Shown: in pieces, positions 40,758 to 53,423 of the stretch | Position numbering within the stretch: the stretch's first letter is position 1 | Layout of the letters: each line of letters begins with the position of its first letter | NCBI RefSeq assembly: GCF_000306675.2 | Contig: NZ_CP024871.1 | Coordinates: 801,001-865,000 of the forward strand | Length of the DNA stretch: 64,000 nucleotides | From: Leptospira mayottensis 200901116 | GTDB taxonomy: Bacteria; Spirochaetota; Leptospiria; Leptospirales; Leptospiraceae | Direction: 5' to 3' | Made by a program: the position numbers and the translations under genes | The notes under the pieces: generated by a model | What the model was told of the DNA's origin: nothing | What the model saw: only the letters and a program-made list of their open reading frames with translations | The model's database searches: none

Positions 40758-41365
40758 AAGACAGTATTGGAACCGTTTGTGACCGTACTAACCCTTGGCA
40801 TGGGAAACGAAACGATGAATGGTACGTTTGCGGAAGGGAACTACGAAGGAAAATGAGAGAAGACAATTGAACCGAATGTCCGGTCCACATGGTTCGACTG
40901 CTGATTTGCAAAGAGAGATTGAAATTTCAAAACAGATTGAATTTTTAAGAACTACAAAAGTTCAAAATGGAATATCGATTCTTGAGAATGCCGAAATCAA
41001 AATTCCTCCACAAGAAATTGAAGAATTGGAACAGACGGGTCAACTTGACAAAGTTCTGAATATTTACAAGAAGTCGGGTTCAGAAGGGTTAAAGAGTTAT
41101 ATAGCGGGCCGAGCGAGCGGTTTCGGTGCGTTAGACGGATTTTTTCCTGATTTTTCCGATATGGCAAAAAATCCTGGGTTTACCTAAGGTTCCAGTATAT
41201 AGAATGGAAGTGGAAATACCAGCAGGGACTAGAATATTATATGGAAAGGTCGGTCCACAGGCTGATTGGAGAGTTCCTAATTTCGGTGGTAATCAAATAT
41301 TTCTAATGGATCGAATTCCACAATTGAATTACAGAACGCTTACAGCAGAGAGGTTGCCATATTGA
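40758..41365 (+). pseudogene. Rearranged toxin cassette with a frameshifted tip
   Basis: Bases 40758-40847 copy 90 bases of the giant gene's body (12569-12658) and stop in that frame at once (EGNYEGK). A new tip then begins in another frame: SGPHGSTADLQREIEI, GSEGLKSYIAGRASGFGALD, FPDFSDMAKNPG. It shifts by one base at the TTT 41179-41181 and ends VYRMEVEIPAGTRILYG, then GPQADW and FLMDRIP, with TGA 41363-41365. The end resembles C-terminal tips of polymorphic toxins; I cannot name the activity. The frame 40819-41187 is only the part before the shift. Confidence 0.55.
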
Positions 41366-41661
41366 AAGAATATATTCAAAAAACTATTAAATTAGAGAAT
41401 GGTGATAGAGTTATTCTTTATGATAGTGATAAGATAAAAGGAAAAATACCAGTATTTGAGTTCAATCGTAATGTAATCAAAGTTGATAAGAATGATGTAA
41501 TTTTGTGGCGAATAAAAGTTCCCGGAAAAGATGATTGGGAAGCTCCCTTTTTGAAAATTAAATTACGCCAAGGAAAACTGATCGCTTATCATTGGGCTGG
41601 AGGTGAATTTGAGGTGAATTTGGAAGATGGTAGTATCAAGTTGATCCAGGAGCATAGGTAG
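41362..41661 (+). CDS. Small protein, candidate immunity partner
   Basis: 99 aa from a TTG that overlaps the stop of the preceding toxin tip (TATTGA, 41362/41363), a sign of translational coupling. The sequence is a beta-rich small domain (GKIPVFEFNRNVIKVDKNDV, WRIKVPGKDD, GEFEVNLEDGSIKLI). This type of short beta protein commonly sits behind toxin tips as immunity. Cytosolic, no signal. The toxin is frameshifted but this gene is intact, as expected if immunity is kept longer. Confidence 0.55.
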   Translation: MKEYIQKTIKLENGDRVILYDSDKIKGKIPVFEFNRNVIKVDKNDVILWRIKVPGKDDWEAPFLKIKLRQGKLIAYHWAGGEFEVNLEDGSIKLIQEHR

Positions 41662-41757
41662 TAGTATTCCACTTAGCGACCTTGGAATGTAAATTAGATA
41701 TAGATTTTTAAACTCCGCACAATACGGATTAAACTTTGTTGGATCACGTTTAATAAT

Positions 41758-42441
41758 ATGAGAGAGAGAATAATAAAAATAACTCTATTGTTTCTTACAA
41801 TAGCGATTGTATCTTGTAAGGTTACGGTTCGCGATTTGCAGGATATTAATAGTTCTCAAGCGTCTCAACTTGTTTCTCAAGTTGCAGTAAAACTTGAAAA
41901 TCCTGAGGAATTAAAAGAACATCTTTTGGGTACTTGGGTTTTCGAGCTTACTCTAAACGGAGAGAAAGTAATCAGCACGGGTTTTTTTGGCGGTCTCGAA
42001 CCGGAAAAGGAATACGTAGTAAACGTTCCTTCTGGTTCCTACGATTTAAAAGTAAATTTGCTTGGAGATTATGTTCGTCCATTTCGTGGAAGAGTTTGGT
42101 CGACGCTTGAAAAAGGGGATTATTTTAGGAAAAAAGAATTTATACGTCAGGTTGATTTGCAACCGAATAAAAAGTATATAGTAATTATTAAAAAGTCAAA
42201 TGAAATCGAGACAGATACGTTATATACAATCATGGCTTTCTGGCAAATATTCTTTTATCCAGTCGGATATTGGCCAATTAAAGGAATGGTAGTTGAATTG
42301 GATGTAAAAGAGGCTCCAGTGCTAAGCAATGCAGAATCCACATCAAGGGTAAACCCCGAGTCCCGGGCTTTTTTCCGAAAGAATATCCCGGCGAAGGGGA
42401 AGCGGAATTCCGAGCTTGGAAACACAATTAGACATTACTAA
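41758..42441 (+). CDS. Lipoprotein of unknown function with a repeat-derived tail
   Basis: 227 aa. The signal ends LTIAIVSC, with the lipobox Cys at residue 20. The body is beta-rich (WVFELTLNGEKVIS, YVVNVPSGSYDLKVNL, KKYIVIIKKS). The last ~40 residues from NAESTSRVNPES are read from a copy of the dispersed repeat (42330 on), as in the 91-aa protein at 26621. Its place behind a toxin-immunity remnant could make it another partner, but nothing in the sequence says so. A strong hairpin terminator follows. Confidence 0.6.
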   Translation: MRERIIKITLLFLTIAIVSCKVTVRDLQDINSSQASQLVSQVAVKLENPEELKEHLLGTWVFELTLNGEKVISTGFFGGLEPEKEYVVNVPSGSYDLKVNLLGDYVRPFRGRVWSTLEKGDYFRKKEFIRQVDLQPNKKYIVIIKKSNEIETDTLYTIMAFWQIFFYPVGYWPIKGMVVELDVKEAPVLSNAESTSRVNPESRAFFRKNIPAKGKRNSELGNTIRHY

Positions 42442-42465
42442 ATTAGAAAAACAGCAAGCTTGGAA

Positions 42466-42497
42466 TGAAGCGCGGGGAATGCTTTCCCCGCGCTTCA
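42466..42497. terminator. Strong hairpin terminator
   Basis: TGAAGCGCGGGGAA (42466-42479) pairs with TTCCCCGCGCTTCA (42484-42497), a GC-rich 14-bp stem with a 4-base loop. There is no clear U-run on the plus side. It stands between the lipoprotein gene and the convergent IS481 remnant. Confidence 0.6.
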
Positions 42498-42501
42498 TCT
42501 A

Positions 42502-42955
42502 ATGTATATCCTGGAACATAGGTAACAGTTTAGCCCGGAGACATGGGTAACACTTTTAAAGTCCTTGTTACTTCCTTAGTCGGTTCATCGAAGTAACCGA
42601 TCGTAACAAAACTGAAGAAGATCTTCCAGAGACCGTCTTCGATGGGCTCAAACCCGATTCTTTCACCGGCTAAACTCTTTGTAATAAAGTATCTCCGATC
42701 CTTCCAATAAAAACAACCATCAACGACCTTTCTAATCTCAAAATGATCCGGATAGAAAATTTCAGGAATCCGACTTGGGAACATTCTCGTTGAATGTTTG
42801 TAAAGTTGGGAAGGAGTTTTTTGACCCAACGCCTCGTGAGGACGTTCAAAGTTATACTCGCTTCGAAACCGATCGAAGGATCTCTGTTGTTGTTTCATCG
42901 AAGAACGAATCGGATAAACGGCTTCCGCTTTTAACGTTCGATGCAACTTACAAAA
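42502..42955 (-). mobile_element. IS481-family remnant (3' part of the transposase and one end)
   Basis: The reverse strand holds the last third of an integrase-type transposase: HRTLKAEAVYP, SFDRFRSEYNFERPHEALGQ (containing the late catalytic-domain ERPHEALG motif), TPSQLYKHSTRMFP, then a C-terminal beta domain and stop at 42530. The outer end with TGTATATCC and repeated GGTAACA stretches lies at 42502-42560. The catalytic front half is gone; the break near 42955 joins it to a toxin-like frame. Confidence 0.65.
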
Positions 42956-43522
42956 CCGCTTGTAGAAGATACGATTCAATTACTTTACAAAGAAATGGAT
43001 GCCGAGAGACAAATCTGGAGAAACAAGAATGATGCGATTGAGGATCAGCTTGCCGTTTTGCAATCGGATCCTGATCAGAGTCCGGAATCTCTTGAACAGA
43101 TTAGGAACTTATGGAAAGATCAGGCGGATGGGGAAACAAAACTAAAAGATACTTTAAATTCTTTAGATGCTAAAGTAGGTAGTTTGATCAGTTTAGCTTC
43201 TGATTTAAATGCAGGAAAGATAACGAATTTGAATGCAGCATATTCTCAAATCTATGAAGGGTTGATGCGAGTGAACAGTCCAGAGTTGTCTGTCAAAAAT
43301 CAGTCTGTGAGGAATTTGGCAAATACGACTCAAAATTTCTTGATATCCTATTTTGCCTACAAAATGACAGGTATAGCAGGAACGGTGAATGAAACAGGAT
43401 CGGCGGGCGCTTTCAAAGATTCCGCGGAACAACAACGTCAGGCTTTGCGTGAGCTTTGGCATCGTTATATGAAAGAGTCTAATAGGAATAACAAAAAACC
43501 CTACGTGAATCAGATCTTTTAA
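42941..43522 (+). CDS. C-terminal fragment of a toxin-like coiled-coil protein
   Basis: 193 codons. The first ~15 are antisense to the IS481 remnant, so the true N-terminus is missing. From DAERQIWRNKND it is a long charged helix in the style of the giant protein's family (ESLEQIRNLWKDQADGETKL), then VRNLANTTQNFLISYFAYKM and a short polar end. It is followed 13 bases later by a YwqK-type gene with a good RBS (AAAGGAAG). I read it as the tip of another cassette with its partner; its activity is unknown. Confidence 0.5.
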   Translation: MQLTKPLVEDTIQLLYKEMDAERQIWRNKNDAIEDQLAVLQSDPDQSPESLEQIRNLWKDQADGETKLKDTLNSLDAKVGSLISLASDLNAGKITNLNAAYSQIYEGLMRVNSPELSVKNQSVRNLANTTQNFLISYFAYKMTGIAGTVNETGSAGAFKDSAEQQRQALRELWHRYMKESNRNNKKPYVNQIF

Positions 43523-43535
43523 AAAGGAAGAAACA

Positions 43536-44303
43536 ATGAAATTCAGAACGATCTTAGTATTCAGTTTTCTTTTTACGGTTTCGTTATGGGGGGAACCTCC
43601 AAGACCTTCTAACGTTCCGAAAGGTGCGATATACAATGAGAAATATAAAAACTTTATATTAGAAGAAAAAGAGGAACCTTTTTTAAAAAGAACAGAATGG
43701 AACACCCTTGGTGTTCTTGAGAGTGAAGTTTATTCGTTAGAAGGACTTACGGATTCAACTCATTATATAGACGGTCGCTGGTATTCGAGAAAGCAATATT
43801 ACGGCTTTGATATAGACAAAGCCAAAATACTTCCACCTCGTGAAAAGCCTTCTTCAATTCCGAAAGAATCCGAGTTTAACTTTGATTTTCGTAAATGGGA
43901 ATTAGGTGAGACTAAAGAGGGAAAAAAAGAAGGTGTTTGGAAACTCTGGTGGCCTGCGGGTCAAGAAGCAGGGAGCGTTGAATACAAGAACGGAGTTTAC
44001 GAAGGTAAGTTTCATCTCATTTGGGAAAATGGTAAGACGAAGGAGACCTGCACGTATGTTTTCGGGAAACGAGACGGGGAACAGTTGATTTACCATGAAT
44101 CTGGTAATTTGAATGAAAAAGTAAAATATATCCACGGTTTAGAAGAAGGTGAATGGCTGAAATACTTTGATACTGGCGATTTGCAATACCGAGTCACTTT
44201 TATAAAAGGGATGGGAACAATGCAGGAGAGATTTGAAAACGGTAAACTAAAGGAAAGAAAGTATTACAAAAATAAGAAGATTGTCAAACACGAGAAGTTT
44301 TAA
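43536..44303 (+). CDS. YwqK-like repeat protein with signal peptide, candidate immunity partner
   Basis: 255 aa. A signal peptide (MKFRTILVFSFLFTVSLWGE) is followed by ~120 residues of unknown fold. MORN/YwqK-type repeats then fill the second half: GETKEGKKEGVWKLWWPAG, VYEGKFHLIWENGKTKE, GKRDGEQLIYHESGNL, GLEEGEWLKYFDTGDL. YwqK of Bacillus is an antitoxin to an LXG-type toxin, and this gene lies directly behind a toxin-like fragment. It should act in the periplasm. A piece of the junction repeat (ATGTTGCGTTGCAG) begins at its stop codon. Confidence 0.65.
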   Translation: MKFRTILVFSFLFTVSLWGEPPRPSNVPKGAIYNEKYKNFILEEKEEPFLKRTEWNTLGVLESEVYSLEGLTDSTHYIDGRWYSRKQYYGFDIDKAKILPPREKPSSIPKESEFNFDFRKWELGETKEGKKEGVWKLWWPAGQEAGSVEYKNGVYEGKFHLIWENGKTKETCTYVFGKRDGEQLIYHESGNLNEKVKYIHGLEEGEWLKYFDTGDLQYRVTFIKGMGTMQERFENGKLKERKYYKNKKIVKHEKF

Positions 44304-45408
44304 ATGTTGCGTTGCAGATTGGAACGAAGAGATACATTTAGAATTTAAAATCCCGTTGAAAAAATTCGAATTGCGGACAGGTCAAACGTATCATATAGAA
44401 GGGCTCTTTTCGACTAGAAACCTTCTGATTATAAAAACGGGATTTTTTCCCTTCAGAAGAGAAAAATCTAGAAGCGTATGAAATCGTAAAGGCGCGAATC
44501 ATTTTCAGACCTACTATGCAAAATCGCCGAAGAAATACATTATGTGGCCGTTTTTCTACGTTATATTCCTTTTTACAGAAAATCGTGTAACCGAAATCGT
44601 TTCAAAAACTGGCAAAATGGTGTATTGCACATAACGAGGAAAAAAAATTTATGCATGCACTTCGATGAAATTTTAAAGGTGATGGAAAAATAAGAAACTT
44701 CCTTTTCTCTCGGGGCGGTCGTCGTCCGGTTCCGATCACCGATGTAAACGATAATGCGGATTGCACAAGATCACGGCTCACGTGGAGGATTTGACAAAAT
44801 AACATCCCGGCGGCGATCAATCTTTTGAGCAAAATCTATTTTGAATTTTGTTGAGAGGATTAGTTTGTCCTTTCTTTGGATCCAGGAACAGCAAGGTCCT
44901 TTCATAACGAAATGCTTTTTCAGGATTGTATGAAAACGATGCATTTTGTTCTATGCACACCCTCATTTCTGCTCAATGAACTGCTCAGAAATGCGATCGT
45001 CCCCACAAGTCTAAAATTTAAAGATCGAAAGATAAACCTATTCTAATTTTTTTATAACATTCAATTAATCTAATTCCGATATATATAATATTATGATAAA
45101 TGATTTCTCTCTTTCCGAACAAGCTTGTTCCCAATCCTTTCAATATATTCAGTCTTCTTTCTTTAGATCCGAAATTCGTTTTTACGACGATTTGTTTCGC
45201 GAGATAATAGATTTTGAAGGTTTATCTTTAGTGCCCAAGCCAAGTCCAAGTCAGAAAGAACCTTAAATGATCTTTCAAGGTCCTTAGAAATGGCAGTTCT
45301 TCTTTTACAAACCTAATCGATTTTGTGAACAAAAATACAAGATCAGATCATCTTTAAAAACAAATTCTAAGATGACATAATATGTAAAATACTATACGAA
45401 CTTTTAGC
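44304..45408. other. Intergenic region between the toxin graveyard and the CRISPR array
   Basis: About 1.1 kb without a recognisable gene and in particular no cas gene. The first 25 bases are a fragment of the junction repeat. A 57-codon frame at 45093-45266 (MINDFSLSEQACSQSF) has no recognised relatives and no clear RBS. The AT-rich ~120 bases before 45409 are where the CRISPR leader should be, given the repeat orientation. Confidence 0.45.
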
Positions 45409-46350
<942 letters not shown>

Positions 46351-46525
46351 AAAGTTACAGAGAATAAAATTTATCTTTGTTAAATTGAGAATTTTTACAA
46401 CGTAGAATCCATGAATTCAACTTTAAGTTTTTAATATTCCTATTTTGTGGAAATTTCACTTTCGCAAAGGTGAATGATGTGAGATGCCCCCGTTTTTAGT
46501 ACCAGTGTAAAGTGTCAAAATCCAC

Positions 46526-47334
<809 letters not shown>

Positions 47335-47341
<7 letters not shown>

Positions 47342-47637
47342 TTTTTTTCGAGTAACATCTTGATCGCTTCATTTTCTAAAGCTAACTCTGCATACAGTTT
47401 CTTTAGCCTACTGTTTTCTTCCTCTAAAGTCTTCATCCGTTTTAGATCGTTTAGTTCTAACCCGCCGTATTTCGAACGCCAACGGTAAAAAGTGTTACCA
47501 CTGATTCCGTATTTACGACAAAGTTCAGGAGTCGATATCCCTGATTCAGATTCCTTTAGAATCTTATGAATTTGATCTTCACTGAAACGTTTTTTCATGT
47601 TTTCCTCCAAAATTTTATGTTCTTGAGAGGATTTCAA
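47335..47637 (-). CDS. IS3-family transposase OrfA (HTH)
   Basis: 100 aa. Helix-turn-helix of HTH_Tnp_1 type (FSEDQIHKILKESESGISTP, CRKYGISGNTFYRWRSKYGG) plus a leucine-zipper-like helix (LKRMKTLEEENSRLKKLYAE) used for multimer formation. It binds the terminal repeats. It lies directly upstream of orfB on the same strand with a 7-base overlap. Confidence 0.9.
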
Positions 47638-47862
47638 ACATTCTAAATGGTTCTAAATTCGGGGGCTAGGTCAGATGGACTTAGGAATTACGATCGGAAC
47701 ATAAAGAATATATCTTAAAAGTCCTTTGTTTAATCTCGAAAAACGAAGTTTCAAAACGGAATAATACTATTTAGAAGCCAAAAAGTTTGAAAAAGAGAAG
47801 TGGTAAACCAAAGATAATGATGATTTACTAATTTATAGCATATTGGAAATGATGAAATTGAT

Positions 47863-48515
<653 letters not shown>

Positions 48516-48549
48516 AATCTTTTATAGAGGCGTCCTGACGTTTCTATCT

Positions 48550-48850
48550 CTCGGAACTTCCAAATCGATTGTTCCCAAGTTTTCTTAGAGCTTTTTTGCT
48601 ACTTTTTCCATTCCGAGAATTCTCTAAGTCATTTCCAGACGAGGTAATCTGCTCGTCGTCTAGACTATGCGTTAGCTCTCATTGCATTGTTCGTTCAACC
48701 AACGATTTCGTTCTCTGTTTTAAGAGTCTTTCATTTCCGATCAGCTTCGGAGTGATTGACTCTTCGAATAGCTCTTCCGATTGATTTTTGGTTTGTTTAT
48801 GTTATTTTTTATCCTTGTTACTTTTGATTATTCACAAGTTATTTACACAA
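48550..48850 (-). mobile_element. Decayed 5' fragment of an IS256-family element
   Basis: Read on the minus strand, 48850 to about 48600 follows the left end and first ~60 codons of the intact IS256 element at 56373: CTTGTGAATAA, then GTAACAAGGATAA, then GGAAATGA with CTCTTAAA. There are many changes and no open frame. The stretch 48851-49169 after it holds nothing I can support. Confidence 0.55.
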
Positions 48851-49169
48851 TATAGAGAATACTCTCAATGTACCAAAAAATTCGAATATTATGCAAGATA
48901 AGATCTTTGGACCTGTGTTTCCTTATACGAACTTGGATAGGGAGATTGAAAAAATCAATTCCAAACCAAAACCTCCGGCTCTGTGTATTTTTGATAAAAG
49001 GATTGTTCGATAATTTAATTTATCAACCTTACACCGATTTTGTGAATAGACTCGTTTCTTTTACGAAAAATTTTTAGTTTGATGATTGTAAAGACGGTTA
49101 ACTAGTAAATTATAAAAATAAAATATATGTCCAGTCCATCCAAATCTTGGATGAACTGGACGAAGTCAT

Positions 49170-51839
49170 TTAAAGGTTACAACTTGAACGTGCGGCTAAA
49201 TATTTTCTACCGTCTGGTAGATTGACTGTATCAATAGAATCGAAATTACAATCGAGTTTTCTATAGAACGAAGGTCTCATCGTATAGATTTCCGATTTTA
49301 ATTCGTTTAAGTCTGCGTTTAGGTTTTGATACATTTCTTCATACGTAGCGGTGTTCGAAAATGCAATCGTACTTATCGGGATATTACAAGTTGTACCCGA
49401 TCCGGTGGATGGATTTGCAAAACAAGTAGAGTGTTGGCCTAACCTTGTGTTTCGAAAATCAGTTTGACTCCGTTGAGGATGTCTATAAGAAATTCGAGGG
49501 CGGGACGCCAGTGGTCCTTCACAAGAATAGATTGCAAAAGGTCGAAATAGATTCACATGTTTGTCAAAACGAATCTCTCCTATTCTACAATTCATACTCT
49601 TAAAGTTATTTACGCCACTGTTTTCCAAAGTAGACATAAGGTCGTTGATCCTTGAATTGAAATCAGACCACGCAGAGTTCCAGTCCGGACTATAAGCAGC
49701 GTTTCCAAGTATCAAACCTCTACAAGAAAAACGGCTGTTGAGTCCGAATGCAGCGGTTGTACATTTTGCCTTAGATCCGGTGTTGGTCTTTCTAAAAAAA
49801 GATCGAATTACTTTCGGACTATTGGTAGACAAATTTGCTAAATCCGGAGCGGTCGTGGATGGATCTGTAAGATTGTCTACGTCTCCGACTAAGTAGTCTA
49901 AATACGTCTGAAACGAAGTATTTAGCCATGTGTCCCGGGACATTTGAGTAATTAAATAATCAAATTTTTGAATATTTGAATCACGTAATGTACTAATTAA
50001 GTCTCTCAGGGTATCTTTTTTATGGGTATAAAGATAATTGAAGAAAACACCCGAGTATCTGTAGAATTTGAAATCTCCATAACGGGCCGTTAGGATTTTT
50101 GAAAGGTTCATCCTAGAAGAACCGTCTCTTTTAATTTTAGAAATCAAATTTTTACGCGGACGAATTTCTCTTGAAGTACTACCGGTTAAAAATTCCGCGA
50201 TTCCTTCTTCGAACCAACTTAACCTTTCATTATCATGAGCCGGAGTTTGAGACCATAAGCCTGGAATTATAAATCTACCTACAAGATAATGTACATATTC
50301 GTGGCGCAGTAGTTCTTCTAAAGTATATATACTTTCCGCAGGAGTACGCTGATACGTATAGAACGTTTTGTCTCCTTCTATATAAATTCCACCATTATCC
50401 GTAGAGAGATCGAATAAAAAAGGATGAAAAGTTTCGTAATCCTTTTGAGATCCATATACATACATGGAAATTGAATCGGTAGTATCTCCGGACACGGGAG
50501 CGTGAATTCCTATCAAACGGAAAAACTGAGATTCTACCTCTTTGAGAGCGTGATAAAGAGGTTGAATTTCGTCGATCGATAGGGATGTGTGTACGATTTG
50601 TGCTTTATCGTCAAAATAATATGTATTTGGGAAAACCATCCTTTTTACAACTTCTTTAGTATCACTCAAACAAATGCGCCCAATCCGTAAATCCGCACAG
50701 TCTGAATCTCGAGTTAAGGCTTTGACTGCTTGAAGATACGGTTGCGAAATGTATGGATACGTTTCCAGAACATCGGTTACAGCTGAAACAATCCTTGGTT
50801 GAAAAGTAGGAAGATATTCGTAAATTCTATCCAAACAAAATATCGCATTATTAATGATCCAAACTGAAGAGTTTGTGTTGAGACTTGTATCAAGAGCAAA
50901 GCCCCTCAGTTTATCAATCAATCTAAAATCGATTCTATTCAGAAATTCACGATTCTGTGGAAGAATATGACGCTTGAGTAATCTGAAAACAGCATTTAAA
51001 GCTATCATCTGAGAACGGTTGTTCGTCAATCTTTGTGGATCGTTTAAGGTAGCTTCAAGAAAAGAAAGGAGGCCTGGATAAATTATATGTCCGTTTCCCG
51101 TACTATCCGCTGCTGTAAAGAAGAACTCTAAAACCTTTCCGGCATCGTTGGTTCCATCTAAAAAATGGGCACTATTTGCAAAAGTCCGCATGGGAGCAAC
51201 CAAAGCCTGAGAGATTTGATCTTTATCAAATGGAAGGGAAGGGTGAGAAGCTTTTACATAGTACCCGGCCCAAAACATTCTGAACAATTGTATAAAGTTC
51301 AAATCGTTGTTACCTCTATAAGAAGGAGCAAGAACTTCCAGTCGATTTACTACCTCTCGCATGTTTGCTTGTGAATAAATATAATCCGAGTATTGATGAT
51401 CGTAACTCCAAACAAACTTATCCACACAATTTATATCGTGTGTTTCTAAGAACCTGACGAATGCTTTTGGACTTAAACGTGCAACGTAACTTCCAGTACA
51501 ATTATTTGAAGTTACATTTTGCACAGTTCCATTCGAAGAGGAGTGAGTCGGTCCAAAAGTCATAACCGACGGAACAAGAATTCTTTTTTTTCCATCTGTG
51601 ATTTTATCAAAGTCTTGTTCGTTTTCTACTTGAATAGGGTTAAAACCTATTGGTTCGTCTAACGAACTGACACTTCTTGTTACCGATCTCATTGTAATTT
51701 GTTGTGTTGTCTGAGCAAACATTGTTGCAAACAAACTAAGATCATTTTTCAAGCCATTATTTTGGCTATTACATCCTAGCGAAAAGGTTATAATCACGCT
51801 TAACGCTAACACTATTTTACACTTTATATTCGTTATCAT
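49170..51839 (-). CDS. colA: Collagenase-like M9 metallopeptidase lipoprotein
   Basis: 889 aa. A lipoprotein signal ends FSLGC (Cys ~23). The N-terminal ~400 residues resemble the activator/peptidase N-domain of clostridial-type collagenases. The zinc site is clear: LLRHEYVHYLVGRF (HExxH) with the third ligand in WFEEGIAEFLTG, about 30 residues later as in family M9. A C-terminal ~200-residue extension has paired cysteines (KCTTAAFGLNSRFSCRG, NCRIGEIRF) of unknown role. Pathogenic Leptospira carry a secreted collagenase ColA linked to tissue invasion, and this is very likely it. The upstream 100 bases are very AT-rich. The gene is single and intact. Confidence 0.85.
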   Translation of the reverse strand: MITNIKCKIVLALSVIITFSLGCNSQNNGLKNDLSLFATMFAQTTQQITMRSVTRSVSSLDEPIGFNPIQVENEQDFDKITDGKKRILVPSVMTFGPTHSSSNGTVQNVTSNNCTGSYVARLSPKAFVRFLETHDINCVDKFVWSYDHQYSDYIYSQANMREVVNRLEVLAPSYRGNNDLNFIQLFRMFWAGYYVKASHPSLPFDKDQISQALVAPMRTFANSAHFLDGTNDAGKVLEFFFTAADSTGNGHIIYPGLLSFLEATLNDPQRLTNNRSQMIALNAVFRLLKRHILPQNREFLNRIDFRLIDKLRGFALDTSLNTNSSVWIINNAIFCLDRIYEYLPTFQPRIVSAVTDVLETYPYISQPYLQAVKALTRDSDCADLRIGRICLSDTKEVVKRMVFPNTYYFDDKAQIVHTSLSIDEIQPLYHALKEVESQFFRLIGIHAPVSGDTTDSISMYVYGSQKDYETFHPFLFDLSTDNGGIYIEGDKTFYTYQRTPAESIYTLEELLRHEYVHYLVGRFIIPGLWSQTPAHDNERLSWFEEGIAEFLTGSTSREIRPRKNLISKIKRDGSSRMNLSKILTARYGDFKFYRYSGVFFNYLYTHKKDTLRDLISTLRDSNIQKFDYLITQMSRDTWLNTSFQTYLDYLVGDVDNLTDPSTTAPDLANLSTNSPKVIRSFFRKTNTGSKAKCTTAAFGLNSRFSCRGLILGNAAYSPDWNSAWSDFNSRINDLMSTLENSGVNNFKSMNCRIGEIRFDKHVNLFRPFAIYSCEGPLASRPRISYRHPQRSQTDFRNTRLGQHSTCFANPSTGSGTTCNIPISTIAFSNTATYEEMYQNLNADLNELKSEIYTMRPSFYRKLDCNFDSIDTVNLPDGRKYLAARSSCNL

Positions 51840-52950
51840 TTTTATATTCCTTTCCTTTAAATTTTTTATATTTTCCGTAAATAAAATTATTATCTTTCTA
51901 TAAAAGAAAAATTTTTTCTTATAGAAAAAATTATAAAATTTATCCCTTAAATATTTATTTAAAGAAATAACGTTATGTGTCTTTGTGTTTTCGTTATGTG
52001 CGTTTAAAAATAAATTTGAAAATTAACATTGGATTATTTCTAAATTAAAACAAGTTGGTATCATTTCTTATGATATCAAATTTATTCGCAAAATAGAATT
52101 ATGCGGCATTTATATAATAAAAATTCATTTTATGGAAGTTGCCTTAGATTTTTTTAGAGTTTATCTCAAAAATAATTTAAATATCTCATAAGGGTTTTAC
52201 TTTGATCCGTAAAAAGTTTTTAATAAATTCGAATCTATAAAAAATGAAACGATAAGCTTATAAGTTATAGAAGTTTAAAAAATCAACGAAGAACGTGTAA
52301 GACAAGTCCGTAGTAAATAACTTTTGAAGAATCTATAAATTGAATTTCTAATATGGTGAGTGTCTCTGGACAGAGATTTGATATAAAATTCAGAGCTTAG
52401 ACCGTTATTCTGAATTTATAGAAGTTTCTTTTTGCATAGATTTATATTTAGAATTTGTTCAAAAACTTTGAGATTACTGATGAAGAACTACTGAAGAGTT
52501 CTCAAACTTCTATGGTGGTTTCTGCATCAGTTATCACATTTTTGAGAAATTAAAGCGTTTCGTTTTTTGAACTCAGCAAAACGCTCCTTATGGGTCGCGT
52601 TTTAGATCGTTCGACAAGCTCTTAAGAGACGTTATCCGGTGTATAAAACACAACAAACGTAGAAAGCTGGCTCCGAAAACCGGAATGTGGCTTTTAAAAG
52701 GTAATAAGGATTGGTTTTGATAATAAGAGTCTGTCCCCAAACTTTAAGAGAAATCAGTTACAATGATTCAGTAAGTTCGTAATAAAATATAGGAGTTTTA
52801 CAGATTGCGTCCCTTTGGTAGTTTACGAGCTTTCGAACAGATTTTATAATTGTTAAGTTCTTGTTGAAGTCCCTACATTCTGAGGTTTTGAGACAAGTTC
52901 TTAATGAAATTACAATAGGAAGTCCGTACTTCGCCATTAGATGGTTACTT
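51840..52950. other. Intergenic region, AT-rich
   Basis: About 1.1 kb with no supported gene. A degenerate copy of the dispersed repeat and its hairpin (CTCCGAAAACCGGA) is near 52640-52700. Confidence 0.4.
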
Positions 52951-52957
52951 CAGTGTT

Positions 52958-53423
52958 TCAACGAGTTCGTTGGAAAAAAATCCGTGCTAAAACTTCTGTT
53001 CTCTCTTTATTATTTAGGGGCTTTGAATTTTCGTGATTTAGTAAATCCGAATTTACAGATGTAATTTTCAAAACTACATTCGTTTTGCTCGAAATAACTC
53101 TAGAACAATATTCTTCTGGATTTAAAATTTTAAATAATTTTAGAATAAGGAATGATGGAATTCGGTTTAGAAAAGGTAAATTTAATTCTTCTTCTATGAT
53201 ATGCTCCCTAATTTCAAATACATAGTAATGCAGGATTGTTATGGCCCAAATGATTGAAAAAGGTAAAAATCCCAAAACAGATCTTGAAACGTAGAAGTAA
53301 CCTAATAGAAGGAAAACATATACTCATAAAATAGAAAAAATAAGGCAATAGTGTTCCGATAAAAAATAGAAATGCACGAACGCCCAAATCTCTTTGAAAT
53401 TTGCAATTAACATTAAAAAACAA
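52958..53423 (-). pseudogene. Remnant of a 7TM receptor-type gene
   Basis: Two overlapping minus frames (52958-53275 and 53214-53423) give the last helices and tail of a 7TM protein: FSIIWAITILHYYVFEIRE matches FAILWSVAILHYDAFEIRE at 30.6 kb, and ERTEVLARIFFQRTR the end. The front is missing and the frame is broken. Its 3' 200 bases are repeated at 19139-19315. Confidence 0.6.

Noticed and set aside
45093..45266. A 57-codon frame before the CRISPR array as a cas remnant
   Set aside because: No similarity to any Cas protein that I recognise; too short to support.
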